From positions 248,001-312,000 of the forward strand of contig JAWRVZ010000184.1 of NCBI GenBank assembly GCA_037043235.1: 64,000 bases of DNA, written 5' to 3'. Made by a program: the position numbers and the translations under genes. The notes beneath the pieces were generated by a model. It was not told the DNA's origin and searched no databases. It worked only from the letters and a program-made list of their open reading frames with translations. Position 1 is the first letter of the stretch, and the number at the start of each line of letters is the position of its first letter. The stretch is from Rhodeus uyekii. Lineage: Eukaryota; Chordata; Actinopteri; Cypriniformes; Acheilognathidae. Of the stretch, positions 14,801 through 23,207 are shown piece after piece.

Positions 14801-16308
14801 CGTTGTGACACACCCAGGCCACACTAATGTCAGTCAGGGAGGAAGGGGTCTCTTCATCCTGAAACAAAAACTACATGCTGAAAATACCACTGTATAATCC
14901 TTAAACACTGTGACCAGTGAATTATATTGATGAGTCTGTTGTCTTAAATGGTGAAGGAGAGGTTTTCTGACTCGTACAGATGGTTGAGTTTAAGTCAATC
15001 ATGTCAAACCACCAATAAATAATTTATTATGTATAGCAAATTTAGAAAATGTAACATCATGTCTACATAGTTTTGAGGAAACTGTATTCAAACCATTACC
15101 ATGTTTGACTCACTCACAAATACATTTAAATGCGTTTATAAACACACTCCTGTGATCAAGATGATCACTTTTTTGAAGTGAAAATTAGACATTTGTGGTT
15201 CGATGAGCCATCCTGATTCGGTACAGAAGGAATGGGATGTTGTTAATAGTGTAATTATTTTTAAACTGTAATTCATGGGGTTATTATACAATAATTCCAC
15301 GAGTTAGAAGTACATTTCAGATATTTTTGCTATTCATTAAAACCTATAAAGTGAAATCATTCCATTTGAATTCACATTGTTATCAAGACATGGCTTTGAT
15401 ACAGTCAGATTTATTGTTAATATGATGAAAGATGAGTGTAAAGATAAATCTGCATTGTTTATCCTTTGAATCTATCTCTACAATTTTATATATATATATA
15501 TATATAAATAAAATCTCACAAGTGATCACAAAAAGACCTTTTTTTATTTTTATTTTTCCAAACAACGCACATGTTGTTTGTGAGGTTTGTGAGGTTTTCA
15601 AGAAAAATCCTCGTTGCTCATCCAAAAACAAACTCCAGCATATTCAGACATGACTGGAGTGTCGAACAGGACGGGATGCTTTGGTGTAAACAGGGATAAG
15701 AAGTTCCCCATGCTCACGGTTAAATAAACCGCCGGATCTTTAATGTTTCTCTGTTTCTCTGCCGGAGGTCCTGGACTTCTTGCCATTGAGAATTCTATCA
15801 AATACCAACAGATAAAATATAAAAATCGTACGGCCCCCCCACTTTCAATTCCTTTACCTCAATATGTTTTGCACAATGCAGATTTATCTTTACAGTTCAA
15901 TTTGTTTACAATTAAATACCGGTACACAAAACATGTGATACATTCCCCTTTCAGAGAAAGGGAATTCAATAGTTTAGTTATTCAATTAAATGGTCAGTTT
16001 CAACTGAATTTTACAACATCCAGTTATTTTTTACATGTACAGTAAAATAATGAACTCACATATTATTAAAAATATTGCATGTCAACTGCCCGTTAGCAGA
16101 ATTTTAAGCATTTTTTCAAAAAATTATTAGATTTTTTTATAGTTTCCAAACTTGAAAAAAAAACTATAAAAAAGGAACGTAAATGTATACATGTAATAAA
16201 TAAACACATGTATGGGTCGACAATGTTCCTAAGTTGTTGTTGTTTTTCCAGAGATCAAACTCGAAGTGAAGCAGTGTGTGTTAGTGATCAGTAACAGTAA
16301 CTCACCAT
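1786..16308 (-). CDS. zyg11: Zyg-11 family CUL2 ubiquitin-ligase substrate receptor (3' end outside window)
   Basis: Predicted role: substrate receptor of a Cullin-2/Elongin BC ubiquitin ligase, which in the ZYG11B/ZER1 family reads N-terminal glycine degrons. Exons on the minus strand: 16308-16306, 14858-14693, 13382-12610, 11527-11387, 9638-9462, 7535-7471, 7390-7291, 4977-4744, 3820-3773, 2915-2712, 2516-2464, 1883-1786. All phases agree and give 687 codons, against about 744 residues in human ZYG11B. The final exon (about 55 residues) is not in the window. The N-terminus MDEETPSSLTDIS matches MEEASPYSLLDIC of ZYG11B. Leucine-rich repeats occupy about residues 57-313 (LESLDISGTNITDL, LRHLDIS, LVSLDVSGWRGV). 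The rest is the armadillo-like region, with landmarks ALWNLTDETPTACRHFI, IQQKLLGLLNNVAEVEEL and GVQLWALWAIR. Exon 1 encodes only the initiator Met. The exon-8 acceptor (4978) has a poor pyrimidine tract and is the least certain boundary. The closest relative is ZYG11A/B rather than ZER1. Confidence 0.93.
3880..4196. repeat. MITE fragment, fish GGGTGAACTA-type family
   Basis: Both arms of a common cyprinid palindromic repeat are recognisable. The left arm near 3880-3950 reads TCATCATTTACTCA; the right arm near 4105-4195 reads CACAGAAGAAAGCAAGTCATAC, then GATCAACAAGAGGGTGAG and TTTTATTTTTGGGTTACT. The copy is diverged and lies in the zyg11 intron upstream of the 48-bp exon at 3773-3820. Other copies are at 10140-11060, 27243-27372, 28712-30897 and 53700-53911. 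Confidence 0.5.
5170..6240 (-). repeat. Two direct copies of an LTR-like repeat
   Basis: Two segments of about 240 bp, at about 5325-5590 and 5990-6235, match each other in order and orientation. Shared blocks include CACTGGAGAAGA, CAGGTAGGGAATACA, AAGTAATCC..AGTCCAAGTC, GACCAAACCAT/GATCAAACCATT, GTGTGTTTG and CAGGTGAGGAAGAAGAGG. On the minus strand the first copy runs on to a poly(A)-type signal AATAAA near 5200, as an LTR would. The minus-strand open frames (5444-5773, 5861-6298) are low-complexity repeat sequence, not genes. They lie in a zyg11 intron. Two partial LTRs or a tandem duplication are both possible. Confidence 0.4.
6925..7080 (-). repeat. MITE fragment related to the copy at 61254-61511
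   Basis: Read on the minus strand, this contains TTATTAGTACTTAT..AGAACATATTAATGCCTTATTCT and GGGGAACAT, matching the same blocks in the element at 61254-61511 (TATTAGTACTTAT..CACATATTAATACCTTATTCT). Only part of the element is preserved. It lies in a zyg11 intron. Confidence 0.5.
7722..8820. mobile_element. DNA transposon with CAGTAATA termini and TA target duplication (mariner/Tigger-like, non-autonomous)
   Basis: The left end reads CAGTAATATCTCGTTTTACG and the right end, reverse complemented, CAGTAATACCTCGGTTTACG, giving terminal inverted repeats of about 20 bp with few mismatches. Each end is flanked by TA (7720-7721 and 8821-8822), the target duplication of the Tc1/mariner superfamily. 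Copies of GCTCGTACACC recur inside both ends as sub-terminal repeats. No transposase can be read; a 92-codon minus frame at 8516-8794 matches nothing I know. Superfamily placement is inferred from the ends. It lies in the zyg11 intron between exons 5 and 6. Confidence 0.7.
8838..8880. repeat. (TA)n microsatellite
   Basis: A run of alternating TA about 42 bp long lies just outside the right end of the CAGTAATA element. Confidence 0.9.
9462..9638 (-). other. zyg11: zyg11 exon 5, start of the armadillo-like region
   Basis: A 177-bp exon (59 codons, phase 0 at both ends) between a TTTCTGCAG acceptor and a CAG|GTATAA donor. It encodes a segment with QLVATACVFNLT, matching the QLAASACVFNLT stretch of ZYG11B, and ends in FPNHEQ. 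It marks the change from the leucine-rich repeats to the alpha-helical armadillo-like repeats that bind the degron in the family. Confidence 0.9.
10140..11060. mobile_element. Long palindromic MITE (fish GGGTGAACTA-type) carrying a SINE tail
   Basis: The left arm at 10145-10265 contains TTGTTCAACCAAAAATG, TGTCATCATTTACTCACC and TTCCAAACCTGTAAGACC. The right arm at 10980-11060 contains TTATGGGTTTGGAACAAC, AGAGGGCGAGTGAATCATG and TTTTAGGTGAACAAAC. The arms are inverted copies of each other, as in the family. The centre holds other repeats, including direct copies of CATTGGTTCTTG..GAAGCTCAA at about 10484 and 10631. It lies in a zyg11 intron. Confidence 0.6.
10555..10620. repeat. SINE 3' tail fragment
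   Basis: Contains GCATTTGGCAGACGC and TTTTATCCAAAGCGACT, the conserved tail of the tRNA-derived SINEs at 38831-38982 and 56640-56797. No tRNA-like head is present here. Confidence 0.7.
12183..12328 (+). repeat. LINE 3' tail ending in (TTCTGA)n
   Basis: Ends in TTCCTTGTGTGTGCAAGCAC, then CACTTGGCAATAAAGCTC and TTCTGATTCTGATTCTGA, the usual 3' end of a fish L2/CR1-type LINE with a short tandem tail. The coding part is absent, as in most 5'-truncated copies. It lies in the zyg11 intron between exons 3 and 4. Confidence 0.65.
12610..13382 (-). other. zyg11: zyg11 exon 3, encoding the leucine-rich repeat block
   Basis: A 773-bp exon, far the largest of the gene, between a CTCAG acceptor and an AAG|GTAAGA donor. 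It encodes about 257 residues of leucine-rich repeats, from GVLNDRTIGIF to LLCGDGNLK. Aligned by eye to ZYG11B, the spacing of LESLDIS, SRLRSLTLHGL, LRHLDIS, LVSLDVSG and FIGLLATGAG is preserved with no gap I can see. It is the clearest evidence for the identity of the gene. Confidence 0.95.
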
Positions 16309-16309
16309 G

Positions 16310-16480
16310 ATAGATGTGTGTGTGTGTGTCAGGAGCCACTGCTCAGTTCAGCTCTCTCTTTACAGGATTAATCTTATTACTGGCGCTGAGCTGTTGGATA
16401 GCAGCTGTTCCTGGAGAAGAAGAAGAGCTCGGCGCTGCTGCTTTCATATCGAGTAACGCTCGCTTTAAGGTTGTTTGTCA
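16310..16480 (-). promoter_or_regulatory. zyg11: Probable zyg11 5' UTR and core promoter
   Basis: The segment lies directly upstream of the zyg11 initiator ATG (16308-16306), which is followed at once by the donor GTGAGT. It holds a short TG run and a GC-richer part around 16380-16440 in an otherwise AT-rich area. No TATA box is evident. The start of transcription is inferred, not seen. Confidence 0.4.
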
Positions 16481-16512
16481 TTAAAAAACTAACGAGCGAC
16501 TTGCAATAATCT

Positions 16513-16715
16513 TGACGTCAGGTCACTGTGGTGGGCGTGTCTTGTTACGTCAGGTCACTGTGGTGGGCGTGTCTTGTTACGTCGTGTCACTGTGGTGGGC
16601 GTGTGTTTGGTGACGTCATGTCACTGTGGTGGGCGTCTCTTTAGTGGCGGTGTGATGTCACTGTGGTGGTTGCGTCTTCCGTTGCGTCAGGTCATTGTAG
16701 TGGGCGTGTCTTCAC
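16513..16715. repeat. Six-copy tandem repeat (about 32-bp unit) with CRE-like and GGGCGTG motifs
   Basis: Six consecutive units start near 16515, 16547, 16579, 16613, 16653 and 16684. Each carries TCACTGTGGTGGGCGTG or a close variant; the first two units are identical over about 30 bases. Unit junctions contain TGACGTCA (16513-16520 and 16611-16618) or TACGTC variants. It lies about 200 bp upstream of the zyg11 initiator codon, so it may act in its promoter. TGACGTCA is the CREB/ATF site; GGGCGTG resembles SP/KLF/EGR sites. Function is inferred. Confidence 0.85.
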
Positions 16716-16847
16716 GGAAAGACGCCCTCAGTACAGAGTTTTGATTGGTTGCTTATCAAACGTCATCAAAACCGCACTTAATAAAAATAGTAGGTTATAA
16801 AAAATTATATGGGGGGTGTTTGTTACATGAAAATTCCATATCACTCA

Positions 16848-16928
16848 GTCACACACACACTCACACACACACAAACATATCACTCACTCTCACTCACATG
16901 CACTCACACTGTACACTCAAACACTCAA

Positions 16929-16969
<41 letters not shown>

Positions 16970-17068
16970 GCACACTCACTCTCACACACTCTCTCGCACA
17001 CACATATACAATCACTCTCTCACTCACACACACTTACACAGGTACACTCATACAATCACTCTCTCTCC

Positions 17069-17103
<35 letters not shown>

Positions 17104-17106
17104 ACA
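16848..17106. repeat. Compound (CA)n/(CT)n microsatellite
   Basis: About 260 bp of CACACA and CTCTCT runs. Open frames through it are only Thr-His or Ser-Leu repeats and are not genes. Confidence 0.95.
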
Positions 17107-18429
17107 TTTTTATTAGTTCAACACATCCTTGCTGAATAAAAGTATGTATTTCTTAAATAAATAAAAAACTATGACTATTTTGAACGGTAATGTATATTGT
17201 TACAAAATATTTATATTTTGAATAAATGCTGTTTTCTATTTTGAATAAATTACTTTTTATTTCTCAAAGAATCCTGAAAAGGGGTATCACAGGTTATAAA
17301 ATAAACTTCTTCTTCTAAACCACTTCTTCCACTTACATCACAAACAAATTAAGTTTCTAATCAGTGACTCCAAAAGTGCTTTAAAAAACAAAACGAAGTC
17401 TCAGAGGTTTAGGATCCTTGAGCAATTATCAGTAGAGAGCAAGTCACATGATTTCCGAACAAAGGACCTCAACTTACGTCAGAATGAACCACAAACAAAA
17501 CCCCGGTACAGTTTTCTCCCCCCCCCCCCCGGAATAGTTTGTATTGGAATAGCATGTTCTCATTTGAAGACTGTGACCTATAGAGACATTACCTTATCAA
17601 ACACACTAAGCCATTAAACGCACGTCCCATCTCAGAACGCAGTTTGCTCTTGGAGCAGATGTTCAACAAAGATATATCTCAGTTCTGTGTATTTTACATA
17701 GAGCTTGAATCGTTGGCACAACAAGTGTGCAATTCAATATGAGTCAAAATGCATTTTAAGGAAATACATGTCGGGTGCTTATTCGCTCATTTGTTCAGCA
17801 TAATAACGACAGCTCATCTCCATTTGCATCCATTAAACTAAGCAGCAGATTTTGTGGCCTATATTATCAACACATCATTCTCTATTTCGCATTAAATAAA
17901 CCAAAAGTCCCAACACCATTGTAGAACTTCACTAATTAATAAATGTTTTCACTAATTCGCAAATTTTTATGTTTCAAAGTGCAAGTTTGTGAAAACAATA
18001 CCATTTATCAGCTTGTGTAAACTACAAAAATGTGAATTTGTGGAAACTGCTGTCATGCTCATGCATGTTATGTGTTCAGTCTATAAGCGTTTAATGTTTC
18101 TTACAAAGTCGCATTGCCAACATCGACATCTTTTTCTGATTCAAGCTTTTCTGTATTTAGAACATTGTTATCGATGCGTTAACGTAGAAAGCTGAACTGG
18201 AAACAGGAACAAAACTTAAGAACTCAACTCAAACTAAATCTCAAACTTAGATTAACCGTACCAGTTATAGATTTACTGCAGTTGTGCTCTGTCATAAAAC
18301 ATTTGGAGAGTTAGTTTTGATTACGCTTGCTCTACAGACTTTTTCCTTTTTGTGAGTAATAAATTGCTTCCTCCAAACAGATAAATAACATTCCAGAGAT
18401 TGAAGTTTTAAATTGCTCAGAGCCTGAAA

Positions 18430-18456
18430 AAGAGAGAGAGAGAGAGAGAGAGAGAA
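18430..18456. repeat. (GA)n microsatellite
   Basis: A run of alternating GA of about 26 bp between zyg11 and the pik3r3-like gene. Confidence 0.9.
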
Positions 18457-18682
18457 AAAAGAATGATAACATGAATAGTAATATGAAATTATAACATTTA
18501 ATCAGCTCAGAACATTGCCAGAAAATAGAACAGATGACCCAGTGAAGACATTACCATTGGGGGTTTCACAGTGAAAACCTGTCAACAGGTTACGTCAGTA
18601 ACGTCAGTAACGTCAGCAAAGTGTCAAAGATCAAAGTACATCACAATTAAAGTTATTGTCTCCCAAAAGAAAGAATTGATTC

Positions 18683-19040
18683 TCAACTGCCAAAAAGAGT
18701 CGTCAACGATTCCAGTCTCACTGTCTGTTTCAAAGCAACGTAACAATAAAACAAATATACATAATGCCAGCCTACGGTCTTCATTTTCTGTTCTTGAACA
18801 ACATCTTTGACCCCCAAACCACTGCAGTTGTAGCTGTGAATGAAAGAGTTTGGTTTGGGTTGTCGACGTGTCAAGATGTCGCTGTTTTCTGCTGCCAAAT
18901 CTATTCTTCCAAAGGATATAAACTGATGCTCAAATTGATGCATTAAAACCGCATCATTACTGTTCGTATCACTGTTTGTTTGACCATTCATAACAGACTG
19001 GGCCATCTGACCAATCAGAGCAGAGCAGGCTGGTGAAAAG
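18683..19040 (-). other. Unassigned open frame next to a hAT insertion
   Basis: The minus strand stays open for about 115 codons from near 19030 to the stop at 18683, with varied composition (for example SNDAVLMHQFEHQFISFGR and AAENSDILTRRQPKP) unlike the low-complexity frames around it. The frame is extended upstream only by running into a hAT insertion at 19069-19308, so the apparent start codon is not original. I do not recognise the protein, see no clear splice sites and no promoter. It may be a decayed exon, part of an unknown repeat, or chance. Confidence 0.15.
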
Positions 19041-19068
19041 GGGTTTAGAGAATTTGAATCCTTTAATG

Positions 19069-19308
19069 CAGTGGTTCCCAACCCCCGGTCCACGGCCAAA
19101 ATGGCACCGTGCCGCGGACCGAATTCGCGGACCAGTCCATGGATCAAATGGCCTGCAAGCAGCTGTGGCGCTATAGCTTTGGTGGTGAGGTGTCTCAACA
19201 ATCTTGCACGCACACCCCCCCCATGTACAATCTTGAGCGGTCACCGGTCCACGATAACATTATCACACATTTACCGGTCCGCGGCACAAAGAAGGTTGGG
19301 GGCCACTG
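19069..19308. mobile_element. Short hAT-type MITE (CAGTGGTTCCCAACC termini)
   Basis: The left end is CAGTGGTTCCCAACCCCCGG and the right end, reverse complemented, is CAGTGGCCCCCAACC, with internal CGGTCCACGG and CCGGTCCGCGG, the usual look of hAT non-autonomous elements in vertebrates. I find no matching 8-bp target duplication (CTTTAATG on the left, AACAGTTT on the right), so the flanks have diverged or one end is displaced. Confidence 0.75.
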
Positions 19309-21271
19309 AACAGTTTCAGAGACTGGGTGAAAATAATTGATGATGTAAAATTATGAGAAACTTGTTTTTTGACCTTGGATACATGTGAACCTATTGTAGG
19401 AGACCTCCAAAATAATTAGGAGCCTTTAAGCCCCTGATATACACACAAAGTACAAGCAAAAATGAGAAAACAGCGAAACATTTTTTAAAGAAAGCATAAG
19501 AGGAGCATGTGATCAAAGCAACATGGATATGTTTACCGCACTCTGCAATTCGGCACTCTAGTGAAGTCACATTACATTTATTTTTTACAGCATTTTACAC
19601 AATATTAATAATTAACATTTAATATTTAATATTAACCATTTTAAACATGAAAAAACAATGTCAATGTCTAATTTCATCAGAAGTACAGCTTTATTTTCTG
19701 CTATGAAGCAGCTCTCAGTGTGTTCATGTTTTTACTGGTGGACGTCTGACCTCGATGGCCTGAACAGAGGAAATTAACCTTTAGCCTTTAGCAACTGAAA
19801 CATGTAAAACATACAAACTCAAAATATAATTTTGGTGAACAGATATAGTTAATTACACCACATAAAATATAAATCAATTAAAAGCAACATATAACTGCAG
19901 TAAGAGAAAACTACTACTAGCATCACAGTTTAACTGAGGGTTGCTCTTAAAACCAATCAAATCATAGCACATATAATGATTCATATTCTCTAATCTTTGT
20001 TTGCTAACAGAGACAGAATGAGGTTGTGATGCCGGAAACACAATGGCCATGGTTCTGCATACGCACATCTTGGCATAGTTTTCCTAACATAAACCAACAG
20101 AAATAGACGCTTTATCACTTGTGCTTATGGAAAAGTGTAATGTTATCTTTTATTATATTTTTATTAGCAAATTATATTTTGTTTGTATTAGAAACCAAGA
20201 GATGTGAAAAGGATTATTGTCAAAAGGATATGAAATGGGAAGGAAATGTTTATTGACCAAGTGATGTGTTTGGAAATGGTGTTGTCAGTATAGAGAAAAT
20301 CAGCATTCAGTACATATTCATTACGTCATTATACAAACAATTATATTTTGAGATCTCAATTTGTAAAGATATTTATTGCCATGAATTGCCATATTATTGA
20401 AAATGGGAGATTATGAGCAATAACATTCCAACCATAACAAAATGTCTTCACTTATTTCTATAGAGCGGGCCGACTTTTGTTTGTGATGAATTAACAGTAA
20501 ATTATGACAAGTGGTTGAAACAATATTGCTTTGGTCTGAATGAATGAGATGCCAATGAAATATTTATGCCCAGAGATTGTTGCATGTATGCAGAATAGTC
20601 ATCTCGAAATTAACAAATTTGATCTATTATTTGTATATATTATTATTGTCATTGTTGTAATACTTGCAAAGGGCTAGAAGAACAGAAAACTGAAATGTTG
20701 TAATGCCTTTCCAGTCAAATCTGCATTGCCACAAATTCAGGCCTATAAAGGCCTTGTAATTATATATTAAAACTTTATACAAATTGTTATCAAAATGCAT
20801 AACACAGCACAGTGATTCAGATGAAATGTGAATACTAGACTATTATAGACTATATTTTATAGGATTTATATCCTATAGGCCTAGGACTGTCAACAATGCA
20901 TTCATTTTTGTTATTTATATTTTTTTGCTGCAAAATATTGAATGCAATTAAAGGCAGAGTAGATGGTTTGTTCCAGAAACATGTCTTGACTAAGCAATGA
21001 CTAAGTTAAGTGGTCTAAATGTAATTATATGTATATATACATATATCGGAAGATGTATAACCATTTAATGAATTTGTCAAATCATTGCATTTGGTCTGAT
21101 TTGATGTTCTACCTGCTTGTCAGCGTATGTATTTCCATGCACACCTGCTCGTGCAGACTTCACACATCATTAGACAAACAATTAGACAAACGTCAGCACA
21201 GAGCGTCACAAACGAACAACCTTTTACAGTTCCTCCGAAACCAAAACAATCAGCTTATGCTGTGTTCACAC

Positions 21272-21598
21272 CAGGGGCGTAGCCATAATTTTATTTTTGA
21301 GGGGGCCCAGCTTAAAATGAGGGGGCCTGAGCATATCGTAATCAGCTGGATTCAAACCTGCGCACGAAAACCACAATGGATTTCTAGTCCATCGCCTTAA
21401 CCTCTCAGCCAGACTGGTTGTGGTGTAACATGCAGTGTGCTATTGCGGGTGCGTTGCGATTGTCTTGTGCAGCGGGCGATATGTGTTTTCACTTTAGTTT
21501 TCACAGTCGCGATTTTAAATAATTGAAAATCTGAGGGGGCCGCATATGTAAATGAGGGGGCCCAGGCCCACCCAGGCCCCCCTGTGGCTACGCCACTG
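21272..21598. mobile_element. hAT-type MITE (327 bp) with perfect 8-bp target duplication
   Basis: The termini are CAGGGGCGTAGCCA and its near inverse TGGCTACGCCACTG. The element is flanked by identical 8-bp copies of GTTCACAC at 21264-21271 and 21599-21606, the hAT hallmark, so the insertion is complete and probably fairly recent. GAGGGGGCC repeats occur near both ends. Inside on the minus strand is a decayed tRNA-Ser-like sequence (separate entry). No transposase. Confidence 0.93.
21337..21419 (-). pseudogene. Decayed tRNA-Ser(AGA)-like sequence inside a hAT MITE
   Basis: On the minus strand the order TGGCTGAGAGGTTAAGGC (D arm, A box), GATGGACTAGAAATCCATTG (anticodon arm with AGA between intact stem halves), a variable arm of serine-type length, and GCAGGTTTGAATCCAGC (T arm, B box) follows eukaryotic tRNA-Ser. 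The 3' acceptor half TGATTAC is near CGACTAC; the 5' half is changed and about one base short, and the T stem has a mismatch. It is therefore a pseudogene or a SINE-type head rather than a working tRNA. Confidence 0.75.
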
Positions 21599-21899
21599 GT
21601 TCACACCATAACTACTGTCATTTGGACAGTTCGTGACTTGAATGTATGTATCTCAAAGGCTCTCTATCAATGCTGAAATTAATCTGCAGAAGTCAGGTGG
21701 TACAGGTCAGTGCTCTTTGAGTTGTTTATGTTCATTGTTATTGTACATTTCTTTGCTTTGAGACATTTTAAAGCAACCTTCTCCCTCTCTACATAAGAAT
21801 AATTCATGCAATTATATATTGTTTACTTAATATTCTTCAATTGTATTGATTCGCCTGCTCTTTTAGAGCTGCTGTTCAGCCAAAACAAAGTTTTATTAT

Positions 21900-21998
21900 T
21901 TTAATGTGACCACTGTAAAGCTGCTTTAAAACAATCTGTATTGTAAAAAGCGCTATAAATATGGTGAAATATAAAAATATGGTAAAGGTGACTTGACT
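21900..21998 (+). repeat. LINE-type 3' tail ending in TGACTTGACTTGA
   Basis: Contains GTAAAGCTGCTTTAAAACAA, TCTGTATTGTAAAAAGCGC and a GGTGACTTGACTTGA end, a very common fish retroposon tail. Weaker copies occur near 4635-4685 and 51762-51835. Confidence 0.6.
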
Positions 21999-22599
21999 TG
22001 AAATATTCAAAAGAGGAGTTTCATGTCTATCCTTGCATTGTTCAGCTGGTAGATCTTTATATGGGATTTAGAAAGCTATTAGTAATACTTAATTAAATGC
22101 TGGAGTTTAATTAGTACAATAATACGTAGTAAACTATTAGTAGCAAGCAATAACTTACCCATTTTAATGTATAGGCGTGATTATGTTTTTTACTACACTT
22201 ATTTCACGGTTAATATGTGGCCTTTAATTAATGCGCTTAAACATGGAAAAGCCATTAATGTCTTCGACTTCCTCGAGATGCACAAACAATTAATGCCTTC
22301 ATGCATCTGAAAAGTCTACAGCCTCGACTGAACTGGTGTGTGAACCCTGTTAAAGAGTGAAACTGAGGCAGACAATGCCACTACTAGGACACGATGTTCC
22401 CCCTCACTGAAGGAACTCCCCCTTTTTGCAAATCTTCAAAGCGTTCAAGTTAGAAAACCTTATGCCATTAAGACGGTTTCATTTTTACTAACAATTATAA
22501 ACGACGGTGTCTGTGTGCAGGAAACTCAGAGTTTGGACTTTAAACAAGTTGTTAAAGAAAAATATAAACTGGCACAATGCGATACACAACAGGCACACA

Positions 22600-23207
22600 C
22601 AAACTCAGGGCAAAAATGGTCCGTACCATAGTTACGGAGAGACGGGGTGACCACTCCCAACACTAACAAAACAGTGGCTTTAAATATATACATACAATTA
22701 ATACTCAGTTTATCACATTTGTTTCAACTATTTTTAATAAAATCAACGGGAATAGAGAATAACAACAGAGTAATAATAACAGCTTCACCCCACCGACAAC
22801 ACTGTGTGCATTTCCCCCTGTGCAGATCGATGGTGTCGTCCTCGGACACGCGCATCGTCCCGTATAAGAGTTTGATTCACTCGAGACTCTGTTCGCTTGG
22901 ATATTTAGATCAACACTTTATCTTATGAACCTTCCGGTCATGAATGGTATTCTGGCACACCACCATAAGCGTTATAGCTAAGTTTTATTATTGAACGACT
23001 GTCTGCCAGATTAATACAACTGTAGACTTGGATTTAGACGAGTGAAAACGGGCTTTTTCGGGGTTTTCCGCGTCGTTCTGCCGTTTCCCCCCCTCGTTAT
23101 CTTACACAGTGTCATTCGACAGTCGTTTACAGTTCTTTAACGGCCCGGTTTACAGTGTTTAAAGCGCTTTCTTCACTTCTGCCGCCCGACCCATTGTTGA
23201 AGAAAGG
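22600..23207 (+). promoter_or_regulatory. Probable promoter and 5' UTR of the pik3r3-like gene
   Basis: CpG density rises from about 22840 to 23280 (for example TCGGACACGCGCATCGTCCCG near 22840, and CGCGTCGTTCTGCCG near 23068), in contrast to the AT-rich surroundings, and the segment ends at the initiator ATG (23208). This fits a CpG-type promoter with the 5' UTR in the last few hundred bases. The exact start site cannot be read. Confidence 0.45.

Noticed and set aside
16745..17135. Two overlapping 108-123 codon frames
   Set aside because: They are Ser-Leu-His-Thr translations of a CA/CT microsatellite.
19040..19340. Open frames on both strands (about 60-90 codons) in the CAGTGG element
   Set aside because: They fall in the GC-rich hAT MITE, which has no stops by composition, and match no protein I know.
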